DNA from: JBEDUK01 sp040414485
GTDB lineage: Bacteria > Actinomycetota > UBA4738
Assembly: GCA_040414485.1 (NCBI GenBank)
Contig: JBEDUK010000046.1
Location: 1 to 64,000 of the forward strand
Length of the DNA stretch: 64,000 nucleotides
Reading direction: 5' to 3'
Shown here piece by piece: positions 27,867 through 36,215 of this stretch. A model generated the notes under the pieces. It did not search any database. It worked only from the letters and a program-made list of their open reading frames with translations, and had not been told where the DNA came from. Each line of letters starts with the position of its first letter. Positions within the stretch are counted from its first letter, which is position 1. The position numbers were made by a program, and so were the translations under genes.

Positions 27867-29840
27867 ACCGGCGAGCCACTCTTTGAGCGCCGTCTCGGTG
27901 TTGTAGTACGAATGCCGGTACAGGTCGTCCCAGGCCGCCCTCGGCGTGTCCGGGAACGCATCGGGCGCCGGTGCGCCGAGAGGCCGGCTCGCCAGCAACG
28001 GCGCCTCGGCCGGATCGGGCACGGCCTGCTCGATCGCGGGATCGCCGAACACCGTCGTGCCGATGTAGTCGGTCAGCCGGTAGAAGATCCGCCAGGTCGA
28101 CGCCGGGGTGCCGTGGTCGTCGAACAGCCTGCCGCGAAGCCGGTCGAAGTCCTCTCGAGGAAAGTAGGCCGGGAACGCCATCTGATACAGCTGGCGCAGC
28201 GGCGCTCCGTACGTGAGGAACGACACCTGGCCGACGACGTCGTCCGGCACCTGGACGAGCGCGGCGTATCCCAGGATCGTTCCCTGGCTGTGGCACGACA
28301 GGATCACGCGCCGCCGGTCCTCGTTCACCAGCGTGAGCAGGCGCGCTTCGATCTCCGGCACGGCCCGTTCGGCATACGGCCGCACGCCGAATGGATGGAA
28401 GCGCCGCGGCCAGAACGTCAGCACGTCCCACAGGACCCCGATGGTCCGGCGCTCGTTCGGCTTCCTGGCGTTTCGGATGAGGAAGACGAGGAGCGCGGCG
28501 GTGCCGGCCGCGGCGATGATCTCGCCGATGTGGACGCTCCACGCGAGCCAGTGGATCTCGCCGAACCGGAACTGCACCAGCGCGGAGACCAGGAACGCGA
28601 ACGCCGAGGCGGTGAGCGCCACGGTCGCCGTCGCGCCGGCCTGCGAGAGCGCGCGCGCGGCGGCGATCCGGGCGTACATCGCCTTCGTCGCGCCCCGGCG
28701 TTCGTCGCCGTCCCACTCGCGGTCATCGGCCGGGACGCCGAACGGCGGCGGTCCCGTGTGTGCCAGCCGCAGTTCCGTACGCCTGCGGACGACGAACCAG
28801 ATGAGGAGCCCGGCGCCGGCCGCGAGCAGGGCCAGCGTCCCGATGCCGAACGAGATCGCCATGACGGCCACGCGCCCCCGGCTCCCGGCGCCGAACAGCA
28901 ACGGCAGGGCGTACAGGAACATCGTCCCGTAGGCGACACCTGAGGTCGCCGCCGCGGCGGGGCCGAGCCACCGGAACCGAAGCGTTCCTCGCTTCGGCCT
29001 GCGCCACCCGATCAACTGGACGAGCGCGAGGGCGACGATCGCCCACAGCGCCACCTCGGTGGTGTAGGTGGCGAGCACCGAGATGCGGAGCGGACGCATC
29101 GCGGAATGGCCGTGGACCACGTGGTCGACCGAGGACGAGCGGACCCACGACCACGCGGTCACGGCGGCGATGGACAGGAGGCCGACCGCGACATGGGCCG
29201 CGAGGAGGCTCTTGGCGTACGCGAACCTGTTCCAGAACCGGCCGTCGGCGAGCGTGATCTCCTGCCCGGGCTCCCCGGACGCCTGGACCACGGGCTCGGG
29301 TGGCCGCTGGCCTTCGAACTTCCTCTGGCGCGAATGGGCGAGCGCGTAGACCACGCCGATGAGCAGCGCGACCAGGGCGCCGCCCAGCGCGATGCGCGTG
29401 CGCGGCCCCCAGGCGAAGTGGAACCACGTCTGCCCGTTGTAGAGCCGGTTGATGATCAGGTTCGAGAGCCAGACGAAGTAACTGGCGGTGAAGACCGCGC
29501 CGATGAAGAGCACCAGCGCGCGGAACATCTTGAGCGGGCCGCGTCCGCGCGTGCGCAGTTCGTCCACCGGCGGGTGCATCCATCCCGAGACGTTGATCAG
29601 CGTGAACGGCAGGAGGAAGAGCCAGAACGGCTGGAGGAAGGGCTTCTCGGTGAGCGCGCCCCAGACGTAGCCCTGCACGGACCGGTCGGCGCGCCGTGAG
29701 ATGAACTCGGTCTCGCCGCCGCCCAGGTCGTCGGCGCCGCCGGCTTCGCGGAGGCAGTCGGCGGGGCTCGCCACGCCGAGCAGGGCGTCGGGCGGCGATC
29801 CGCCGACGCCGTGGACGCGAAGTTCGACGACCTCTGGCAC
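27843..29840 (-). CDS. Polytopic membrane protein with split alpha/beta hydrolase elements
   Basis: The 665-residue product starts with an oxyanion-type motif (LRVHGVGGS, residues 7-15). A roughly 450-residue region with about eight hydrophobic helices follows. The C-terminal part contains the nucleophile elbow SCHSQG (S518), a conserved YGAPLRQLY strand and a final His in RHSYYN (H643). These are the elements of an alpha/beta hydrolase separated by a membrane insertion. Uncharacterised actinobacterial membrane proteins beginning with HGVxGTPPE are similar. A lipase/esterase role is inferred. The start is GTG with no clear ribosome site; the alternative would cut into the HGVGG motif. Confidence 0.7.
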   Translation of the reverse strand: MPEVVELRVHGVGGSPPDALLGVASPADCLREAGGADDLGGGETEFISRRADRSVQGYVWGALTEKPFLQPFWLFLLPFTLINVSGWMHPPVDELRTRGRGPLKMFRALVLFIGAVFTASYFVWLSNLIINRLYNGQTWFHFAWGPRTRIALGGALVALLIGVVYALAHSRQRKFEGQRPPEPVVQASGEPGQEITLADGRFWNRFAYAKSLLAAHVAVGLLSIAAVTAWSWVRSSSVDHVVHGHSAMRPLRISVLATYTTEVALWAIVALALVQLIGWRRPKRGTLRFRWLGPAAAATSGVAYGTMFLYALPLLFGAGSRGRVAVMAISFGIGTLALLAAGAGLLIWFVVRRRTELRLAHTGPPPFGVPADDREWDGDERRGATKAMYARIAAARALSQAGATATVALTASAFAFLVSALVQFRFGEIHWLAWSVHIGEIIAAAGTAALLVFLIRNARKPNERRTIGVLWDVLTFWPRRFHPFGVRPYAERAVPEIEARLLTLVNEDRRRVILSCHSQGTILGYAALVQVPDDVVGQVSFLTYGAPLRQLYQMAFPAYFPREDFDRLRGRLFDDHGTPASTWRIFYRLTDYIGTTVFGDPAIEQAVPDPAEAPLLASRPLGAPAPDAFPDTPRAAWDDLYRHSYYNTETALKEWLAGLKGRMAR

Positions 29841-29883
29841 GGGTGCACCAAACCCTGCGACGGGCCTCGCGTCAAGGCTGGCC

Positions 29884-29919
29884 GGGAGGTTTCATCGGAA
29901 GGTTTCGCCGGGAGGTTTC
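29884..29919 (+). repeat. Three 13-bp-spaced direct repeats upstream of lutB
   Basis: GGGAGGTTTC (29884-29893), GGAAGGTTTC (29897-29906) and GGGAGGTTTC (29910-29919) recur with an exact 13-base period just upstream of the TAGGCT box at 29925. They look like regulator-binding iterons for lutBC. Confidence 0.45.
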
Positions 29920-29924
29920 GCCGC

Positions 29925-29930
29925 TAGGCT
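29925..29930 (+). promoter_or_regulatory. Putative -10 box (TAGGCT) of lutBC
   Basis: TAGGCT ends 12 bases before the ATG at 29943 and 21 before the in-frame ATG at 29952. Confidence 0.45.
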
Positions 29931-29942
29931 CGACGATCCCTC

Positions 29943-31370
29943 ATGACCGCGATGGACACAGCAGGTTCCGACACAGCCGCGCCGGGGGCACGGTTCGAGG
30001 ATCGGGCGCGCTCGCAGCTCGCGAAGAAGCATCTGCCGCTCGTGATCGGGCGCGCGACCGACACGCGCGAGGGACGGCGGCGCGCCGCCTTCTCCTCTCT
30101 GGACGGACCGGGTCTGCGGCGCGCCGCCGAGGCGGTGCGGGCCTACACGATCGTCAACCTACCTGACTACCTCTCACGGTTCGCGGACGCGGCCGAGGCG
30201 AAGGGAACAAAGGTCTTCTTCGCCGACGACGCGGAGGACGCGGTCGGCTACGTGCGGCAGGTTGTTTCCGCGCATGGAGCCAGGCTGATCGCCAAGGGCA
30301 AGTCGATGGCGTCGGAGGAGATCGGGCTGTCGCATGCCCTGGAGGCCGACGGGCTGCGCGTGGTCGAGACGGACCTGGGCGAGTACATCGTGCAACTGGC
30401 CGGCGACCCGCCCTCGCACATCACGGCACCCGCGGTTCACATGTCGCGGGGCGACGTGGCCCGGCTGTTCACGTCGGCCCACGGGCTGGCCGAGCCGCTG
30501 CCGGACGACCCGGCCGGCCTGACGGCGTTCGCGCGGGCACACCTGCGCGAGGTCTTCCTCGGCGCCGACGTCGGCATCTGCGGCGTGAACTTCGCCGTCG
30601 CCGATTCCGGTTCGCTGTCGCTGGTGACGAACGAGGGCAACGGCCGGCTGGTCACGTCCATGCCGAAGGTCCTCATCGCGATCATGGGGATGGAGCGGAT
30701 CGTGCCGTCGTTCAAAGAGCTTGGACTGCTGCTGCCGATGCTCGTCGCGAGCGCGAGCGGCCGCGCCGTGACCACGTATTTCTCCTTCGTCAACGGGCCG
30801 CGTCTGCCCTCGGAGGTGGACGGCCCGGATGAGGTTCACGTCGTGGTGCTCGACAACGGCCGGAGCCAGATCCTCTCGACGGAATTCCGCTCGATCCTGC
30901 ACTGCATCCGCTGCGGCGCCTGTCAGAACGTGTGCCCGGTCTACCGGCACGTCGGCGGGCACGGATACGGCTCGGTGTACGGCGGCCCGATCGGCGCCGT
31001 GCTCACGCCGCTGCTGGTCGGATTCGAGCGCGCCGGCGACCTTCCGCACGCGTCGTCGCTGTGCGGTGCGTGCTCGGAAGTGTGCCCGGTGGGCATCCCG
31101 CTGCACGAGCATCTTCTCGGCCTGCGCCGGGAGGTCGCGGCGGCGGGGGCGCCCGTATCCGAACGGGCGGTCTTCGGGCTGTGGTCGCGCGTGTGGGAGC
31201 GTGCGCGGGTGTATCGATGGTTCGCCTCGATGTCGCGGGTGGCTCAGGCGCCGTTCGCCCGCGGCCGGAGGATCCGGCACGCGCCGTGGCCGCTCGGGCG
31301 GTGGACCCGCGAGCGGGACCTGCCGGCCGTCGCGCGGCGAACGTTCCGCGAACGCTGGAGCGAGCGCTGA
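29943..31370 (+). CDS. lutB: Lactate utilisation protein B (LutB, Fe-S protein)
   Basis: The 475-residue product carries the LutB/LutC (DUF162) domain (about residues 70-300, with GICGVNFAVADSGSL) followed by two Cys clusters for [4Fe-4S] centres: CIRCGACQNVCPVYRH near 322 and CGACSEVCPVGI near 378. It is the electron-transfer subunit of the L-lactate oxidising LutABC system. It is coupled to lutC by a TGATG overlap. The C-terminal 80 residues are Arg/Trp-rich, as in homologues. Confidence 0.93.
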   Translation: MTAMDTAGSDTAAPGARFEDRARSQLAKKHLPLVIGRATDTREGRRRAAFSSLDGPGLRRAAEAVRAYTIVNLPDYLSRFADAAEAKGTKVFFADDAEDAVGYVRQVVSAHGARLIAKGKSMASEEIGLSHALEADGLRVVETDLGEYIVQLAGDPPSHITAPAVHMSRGDVARLFTSAHGLAEPLPDDPAGLTAFARAHLREVFLGADVGICGVNFAVADSGSLSLVTNEGNGRLVTSMPKVLIAIMGMERIVPSFKELGLLLPMLVASASGRAVTTYFSFVNGPRLPSEVDGPDEVHVVVLDNGRSQILSTEFRSILHCIRCGACQNVCPVYRHVGGHGYGSVYGGPIGAVLTPLLVGFERAGDLPHASSLCGACSEVCPVGIPLHEHLLGLRREVAAAGAPVSERAVFGLWSRVWERARVYRWFASMSRVAQAPFARGRRIRHAPWPLGRWTRERDLPAVARRTFRERWSER

Positions 31371-32035
31371 TGGACCGGACCGCGTTCCTCGGGCGCGCCC
31401 GGCGCCGCCTTCAGGGCGTCGGCGGGCCGGGCCTGGTGACGTCGTTCCCGGCGACGCCGGCCTCTGGGACGGACGCCTCGCCCGAACGGTTTCTGGCCGC
31501 GCTTCGCGCGGTGAACGGCGAGGGCCTGCTCGTTGCTCGCGTTGCGTTGCGCGACGCGATCGCGACGGCACTGATCGCCGACGACGGTGGTCAGGCACAA
31601 GACATGAAAAGGTCTGCGGTCGTCACCCCTGATGTGTCCGATTTCGCCGCTGAAATCGACGCGGCGCTGAGCGATGCCGGATTCGAAGTGGTTCGACCTG
31701 CCACCGGGCAGGAGTGGCGCGAGCATGCATCGATGGCAGCGGTGGGCATCACCTCGGCGCTGCTGGGGGTCGCCTCGACCGGCTCTGTCCTGATCGGCAG
31801 CGACGCGAACTCGCCGCGGGCCGCGAGCATCCTGCCCGAAACGCACCTGGTCATCCTTCCGGTGAACAGGCTCGTCCCCGGTCTGGAGGAGGCGCTCGAG
31901 ACGGTCGCTGCGCTCGCAACGACGCATTCGGCACCGTTCCTGGTCACCGGCCCGTCCCGGACTTCCGACATCGAAATGGAGATGGTCCTCGGCGCCCACG
32001 GCCCACGCCGGCTCTACGTCTGCCTGGTCGAATGA
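31370..32035 (+). CDS. lutC: Lactate utilisation protein C (LutC)
   Basis: The 221-residue product has the LUD domain, with GITSALLGVASTGSVLI and THLVILPVNRLVPGLEEAL in the C-terminal half and the PSRTSDIEMEMVLGAHGP motif typical of LutC. It belongs to the LutABC complex. The first 90 residues are less conserved. The ATG overlaps the lutB stop. Confidence 0.92.
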   Translation: MDRTAFLGRARRRLQGVGGPGLVTSFPATPASGTDASPERFLAALRAVNGEGLLVARVALRDAIATALIADDGGQAQDMKRSAVVTPDVSDFAAEIDAALSDAGFEVVRPATGQEWREHASMAAVGITSALLGVASTGSVLIGSDANSPRAASILPETHLVILPVNRLVPGLEEALETVAALATTHSAPFLVTGPSRTSDIEMEMVLGAHGPRRLYVCLVE

Positions 32036-32099
32036 ACGGCACTTCCTTCAGACATTCATCAGTTGCTCCGGCGCTCGGCCATCGTCGAGATGTCGTCGC

Positions 32100-32814
32100 T
32101 CATTCGCAGGCGATTCCGTCGTGCTCGGAGTCCAGCCGGAACACATCCGCGCCGATGACGCGGATGAAAGCGCCCGGTGGCGTGAAGTTCGGTCCGTCGC
32201 CGCCGCCGCCGTAGCAGTCGTAGTCGCCGATGCCGGCCTTCAGGCATGGGCCACCCGACACCTTGTAATTCGGATCAAGTCGCCACCACCGCCGCCGCCA
32301 CCCCCTTCATTGCCCCCGTCGGACTCGTAGCGGGGAGGGACGACGGGGAGCGAATGAACGACGCGTCCGGTGTCGAGGTACCTGATCGCCCAGATCGGGT
32401 GGATCTCGTTCCAGCCGTGGTCGGAGTCGTAGACCCAGGTACCGAACAGCGCGATGCGTTCACCGATGTACGGCATCGGGAACCGCTGGCCGGGCATGAT
32501 CTCGGTCACGAGTTGACCGTGCTGCTCCGAGTAGTTGTCACTGTCCAGGAACCGAGCGAAGCCCTTGGCCGGCGCGACGTCCACGTGGTGGTCGCCATCC
32601 TGCTCGGCGATGATCCGGGCAACCGTTCCGATGTACCAACGGCAGGACGCGAGCACATGCAAGTGGGCTGCTGCGGGTTCGTCGATCGGGTCACAGGAGG
32701 ACCTGCTGTCTCTGTCGGCGACGAGCCCCCAACAGGAAGCGTCAGGGATGCCACTGTCAGCGCGATAGCGCATCGCCGTTGAGCCACCAGGCCCCCATGG
32801 GTTGGGACGGCCAA
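32100..32814 (-). pseudogene. Frameshifted secreted protein with excalibur-like C-terminal domain
   Basis: Three reading frames hold pieces of one protein. The first (32814 to about 32690) reads a signal-like RCAIALTVASLTLPVGG. The second (about 32690-32300) reads a folded segment with GQLVTEIMPGQRFP and YDSDHGWNEIHPIWAI. The third (about 32290-32100) reads GIGDYDCYGGGGDGPNFT and ends RLDSEHDGIACE, an excalibur-type calcium-binding end. The second shift falls in a GGC/GGT glycine tract (about 32283-32303). Either the gene is broken or slippage in the tract switches its end. The first shift is less certain. Confidence 0.6.
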
Positions 32815-32856
32815 AGCCTATCCCGGCCGTGCGGCGACGGGTGACACAATGCCGCG

Positions 32857-33048
32857 GTGCGAAACGTCCGCAGATGGATCGGAGCCCTCGTCGTCGTGTA
32901 CGGACTGTTTCTGGTGCTCGTCGGCGTCTCGACGACGCCCGGCAATGTGGGCCTGACGATCATCGTCATCCTCATCGGCATGGCCATCGCGGCAGCCGGC
33001 GCGCTCGTCGCATGGAGGGCGGTCCGACCCAGACACCCGTCGCCGTGA
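32857..33048 (+). CDS. Small two-helix membrane protein
   Basis: The 63-residue product has two hydrophobic helices (about 8-25 and 31-51) with a basic N-terminus and a positively charged tail. No family recognised. GTG start; a CACAAT box ends 6 bases upstream, as in other leaderless genes here. It precedes the dehalogenase by 38 bases but that gene has its own box. Confidence 0.55.
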   Translation: MRNVRRWIGALVVVYGLFLVLVGVSTTPGNVGLTIIVILIGMAIAAAGALVAWRAVRPRHPSP

Positions 33049-33074
33049 GACTGGAGGTGCTCACGGCGACCGCA

Positions 33075-33080
33075 TAGGCT
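33075..33080 (+). promoter_or_regulatory. Putative -10 box (TAGGCT) of the dehalogenase gene
   Basis: TAGGCT ends 6 bases before the ATG at 33087. Confidence 0.45.
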
Positions 33081-33086
33081 CCCCGG

Positions 33087-33980
33087 ATGGACGTCACCGT
33101 GCACCGGACGCCGGACGAGCGCTTCGCGGATCTCCCGGACTATCCGTTCGAGCCGCGCTACACCGAGATCGACGACTTGAGGATGCACTTCGTCGACGAG
33201 GGCATCGGCCGACCGATCCTGCTGCTCCACGGCGAGCCGACCTGGTCCTACCTGTACCGGACGATGATCCCGGTGCTCACCGACGGCGGGCACCGCGCCG
33301 TCGCGCCCGACCTGTTCGGCTTCGGGCGTTCCGACAAGCCGACCGATGCGGGCTTCTACACGTACGACCGGCACGTTGCCACCGTCGCCGAATTCGTCAA
33401 GCGGCTTGACCTTTCGAACGCCACGCTCGTCGTCCACGATTGGGGCGGCCCCATCGGCCTGCGCGTGGCGGTCGAGGATGCCGAACGCTTCGCCCGATTG
33501 GTGATCCTGAACACGGGCCTGTTCTCGCCCAGCGAACGTTGGCCCACCCCGGGATTCGCGCAGTGGCGCGACTTCGCCGAGCGCGTGGGCCTCGACCTGC
33601 CGGTCGGCCGCATCGTCCGCTCAGGCTGCCTCCACGAACCGCCGGCGGACGTGATCGCCGCTTACGACGCGCCGTTCGATTCGCGTGAGTCGAAGGCCGG
33701 CGCGGCACGGTTCCCGCTCATGGTCCCCCTCACGGCCGACGACCCCGGCGCGGCCGAGATGCTCGCCGTGCGCGGGGTGCTCCAAGCGTGGAACAAGCCC
33801 GCGATGGTCCTGTTCAGCGATTCGGACCCGGTCTTTCCGCCTGAAGCCGCCGCGGCCATGGCGGACCTGATTCCCACCGTCCGAGAGCCCGAGATCCTGC
33901 GAGGTGCGTCGCATTTCCTGCCGGAAGAGCGCGGTGAGCACGTCGCCGAACGGATCCTGGACTTCGTCCGGCACACCTGA
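33087..33980 (+). CDS. Haloalkane dehalogenase
   Basis: Hydrolyses carbon-halogen bonds of alkyl halides through an aspartyl ester. The 297-residue sequence has the subfamily-I pattern: HGEPTWSYLYR with E50, nucleophile D118 in VVHDWGG with W119 as a halide-binding residue, acid D247 in SDSDPVF, and base H276 in ASHFLPEE. This matches DhlA/DhmA-type enzymes in residue order and spacing. The second halide-binding Trp in the cap cannot be assigned by eye, so epoxide hydrolase or another activity is not fully excluded. Confidence 0.9.
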   Translation: MDVTVHRTPDERFADLPDYPFEPRYTEIDDLRMHFVDEGIGRPILLLHGEPTWSYLYRTMIPVLTDGGHRAVAPDLFGFGRSDKPTDAGFYTYDRHVATVAEFVKRLDLSNATLVVHDWGGPIGLRVAVEDAERFARLVILNTGLFSPSERWPTPGFAQWRDFAERVGLDLPVGRIVRSGCLHEPPADVIAAYDAPFDSRESKAGAARFPLMVPLTADDPGAAEMLAVRGVLQAWNKPAMVLFSDSDPVFPPEAAAAMADLIPTVREPEILRGASHFLPEERGEHVAERILDFVRHT

Positions 33981-33981
33981 G

Positions 33982-34467
33982 CTACAGGTAGCCGCCCGTC
34001 CGCGGCTCCTCCGGACCGTCGACCTCGACCGCCGCCTCGCCGTCGACGTCGGGTCCCTCCACCGGAACCACCCAGAACGGCACCTGGGCGAGCCGCTCAT
34101 CGTTCGCGTGCACCTCGAACACGTAGGTCCCGAAGTCCGGCACGGGAAAGCCGTAGAACCGGAACGCCATCACGGTGCCGGTCGTCCTGGTGGGGTCGAT
34201 CGGGTGGCGTTCGAACCGCACCTCGGCCTGCTGCGCGAACGCCAGCGGGTGCCCGTCGGCGTCGACGATGCGGAACTGCACGGGCAGCGGACGATCCAGC
34301 TCTTCCGCCTCGCCGGCCAGCCGGACCACGAACGACAGCGCCCCGACGTTCAGCGGCTTCGGAAACGTGCTGGGGATGCCGTAGATCTCCGCTCCGCCGC
34401 GCGTGACGTAGAAGAGACCGCCCTGCGCGTCGGCGGCTTCCGCGACGAAGGCGTATTCGACCCGCAC
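33982..34467 (-). CDS. Conserved hypothetical protein (DUF6941-like beta-sandwich)
   Basis: The 161-residue product is predicted as a beta-rich domain. It begins RVEYAFVAEAADAQGGLFYVTRGG and has paired strands (LSFVVRLAGEAEE, PLPVQFRIVDADG, GTYVFEVHANDERLAQVPFWV) like the DUF6941 family of actinobacterial proteins. Function unknown. The GTG at 34467 is chosen because a TAGAGT box ends 7 bases upstream; longer frames add a low-complexity segment. Confidence 0.65.
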   Translation of the reverse strand: MRVEYAFVAEAADAQGGLFYVTRGGAEIYGIPSTFPKPLNVGALSFVVRLAGEAEELDRPLPVQFRIVDADGHPLAFAQQAEVRFERHPIDPTRTTGTVMAFRFYGFPVPDFGTYVFEVHANDERLAQVPFWVVPVEGPDVDGEAAVEVDGPEEPRTGGYL

Positions 34468-34474
34468 ACCGGCC

Positions 34475-34480
34475 ACTCTA
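34475..34480 (-). promoter_or_regulatory. Putative -10 box (TAGAGT)
   Basis: On the minus strand TAGAGT ends 7 bases before the GTG at 34467 with no Shine-Dalgarno between. Confidence 0.45.
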
Positions 34481-34600
34481 CGCGTCGCCTCCGTCGCCCA
34501 ACGCGACGGGCTCCTGGTCCCGGACACGGCGGGACGTTCGCCGCACCGGCGCTCCGGAGACCGTCGGTACGGTGGGTCCATCACGAAAGGCGCTGTTCTC

Positions 34601-36214
34601 ATGGCCCGTGCATGGTCGATCGTCGCGTCCATTGCGGTGCTCGTTGCGCTGCAGAGTCCGGCCGTACAGGCGGCGCCGACCGCGAAAACGAGGGCATGCG
34701 GACCGGCGTGGAGCACGGTCGCCACGGTCGACGTGGGGGGCGGCGACAACCAATTTCTTGCGTTGGGCGCCATGGGACCGGACGACGTCTGGGCAGGCGG
34801 CGTGTGGAACGGCGACGACTACGGGCCGCTCCTGGAGCACTGGAACGGAAGCGCGTGGACCGCATCGACCGCCGCGGGCGCGAACGGGTTCATCACGGGC
34901 ATCGCCGCGGTCGGGCCGAACGACGTCTGGGCCGTCGGCGACTCGACCGTCCCGATGCAGCACTGGGACGGCGTCGCGTGGTCGCCGGTCGCGATCCCCC
35001 TGCCCGCCGGAGGGCGATCGGCCGCCCTCTCGGCGATCTCGGCACTGTCGCCCGCCGACGTGTGGGCGGTCGGCAGGTACGTCAAGGGGAGCACCCACAC
35101 GCTGATCGAGCACTGGAACGGCTCGGCCTGGACGCGGGTCCCGAGCCCGGATGATCCGTCCGGCGGTTCGACGTATCTCAGGGCGGTGGCCGGGCGGGCG
35201 CCGAACGACGTCTGGGCGGTCGGATACGCCTTCGGACCCTCGGGCGAGCAGCCGATCATCGAGCATTGGAACGGAGGCGCCTGGTCGGTCGTCCCCAGTC
35301 CGGCGTTTCCGTCGGGCGAAAACGACCTCTTCGGCGTGGCCGCACCGGCACAGGATGACGCGTGGGCGGTCGGCATGATCGGGCCGCCGGGATCGTGGAC
35401 CGGGGTGATCGAGCGCTGGAACGGCTCCACGTGGTCGGTCTGGGAGAAGCTCGCCGTGGCGCCGAGCGGGTTGTTCGGCGTCCACGCCGTCTCCCCGGAC
35501 GACGTGTGGGTCGTCGGCCACGGATCCGACCGCCCGCTCGTGGTGCACTGGGACGGCGCCGCTTGGAACGCTGCCGTCACGCCGCAGGTGCAGCCGGGTG
35601 GCCAGGGGCTGGACGCGGTTGACGGGCTGTCGAACGGCGACCTGTGGGCCGTCGGCGATGGGTCGGTCAACGGCACGTGGCGAACGCTCGCCGAACGCGT
35701 CTGCCCCGTCAAGGTCACCGGCGGGGGCTTCGCTCCGCGAACCGCCCCGGTACCGCTGGGGCTCACCGGCACCTGGGAGATCCCATCGGGCGAAGCCGGA
35801 TCGCATTCGATCAGCGACGCCGGAGCGATGAAGCTGTTCGATTCGGGAACCCGCCCGCCCGGCGGCTCCTTCGCGTTCGACTTCACGGCGGCGGGCACGT
35901 ACAGGGTCGTGGACGCCTCGACCGGCCAGCACGGCGCCGTCGAAGTCGCGCCGTCGGCGCCGAAGCGGGCGAACGCCGGCGAAGCGTTCACCGTGACATG
36001 GGCGACGGCGCCGGCCCGCCAGGGCTTCGTCTTCGATGTACAGATGAAGCCCCCGGGCTCGAAGCAATGGACCGTCTGGACGAAGGGGACGACCGACATG
36101 AGCCGCGCGTTCCAGTCCGCAGACGCCGGGAGCTACGCGTTCCGCGCTCGGCTTCGCGCCGCGGGCATCGGGGCGAACGGATACTCACCGCCCGCGAAGG
36201 TCCTTGTCGGCTGA
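34601..36214 (+). CDS. Secreted seven-repeat beta-propeller protein
   Basis: The 537-residue product has a signal peptide (residues 1-26, cleaved after AVQA). Seven repeats each contain a DVWAVG-type turn and, in most, an EHWNGSAW strand (about residues 50-365), consistent with one closed seven-bladed propeller. The C-terminal part has a cupredoxin-like strand set (TWEIPSGEAGSHSISD, FAFDFTAAGTYRVVD) and an Fn3-like end. A binding or adhesion role is inferred; no catalytic residues were seen. It converges on moaA with one base between stops. Confidence 0.8.
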   Translation: MARAWSIVASIAVLVALQSPAVQAAPTAKTRACGPAWSTVATVDVGGGDNQFLALGAMGPDDVWAGGVWNGDDYGPLLEHWNGSAWTASTAAGANGFITGIAAVGPNDVWAVGDSTVPMQHWDGVAWSPVAIPLPAGGRSAALSAISALSPADVWAVGRYVKGSTHTLIEHWNGSAWTRVPSPDDPSGGSTYLRAVAGRAPNDVWAVGYAFGPSGEQPIIEHWNGGAWSVVPSPAFPSGENDLFGVAAPAQDDAWAVGMIGPPGSWTGVIERWNGSTWSVWEKLAVAPSGLFGVHAVSPDDVWVVGHGSDRPLVVHWDGAAWNAAVTPQVQPGGQGLDAVDGLSNGDLWAVGDGSVNGTWRTLAERVCPVKVTGGGFAPRTAPVPLGLTGTWEIPSGEAGSHSISDAGAMKLFDSGTRPPGGSFAFDFTAAGTYRVVDASTGQHGAVEVAPSAPKRANAGEAFTVTWATAPARQGFVFDVQMKPPGSKQWTVWTKGTTDMSRAFQSADAGSYAFRARLRAAGIGANGYSPPAKVLVG

Positions 36215-36215
36215 C

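Noticed and set aside
32857..33048. Toxin-antitoxin pair with the neighbouring small frames
   Set aside because: The 63-residue membrane protein has no partner frame with a start signal and no toxin-like motif.
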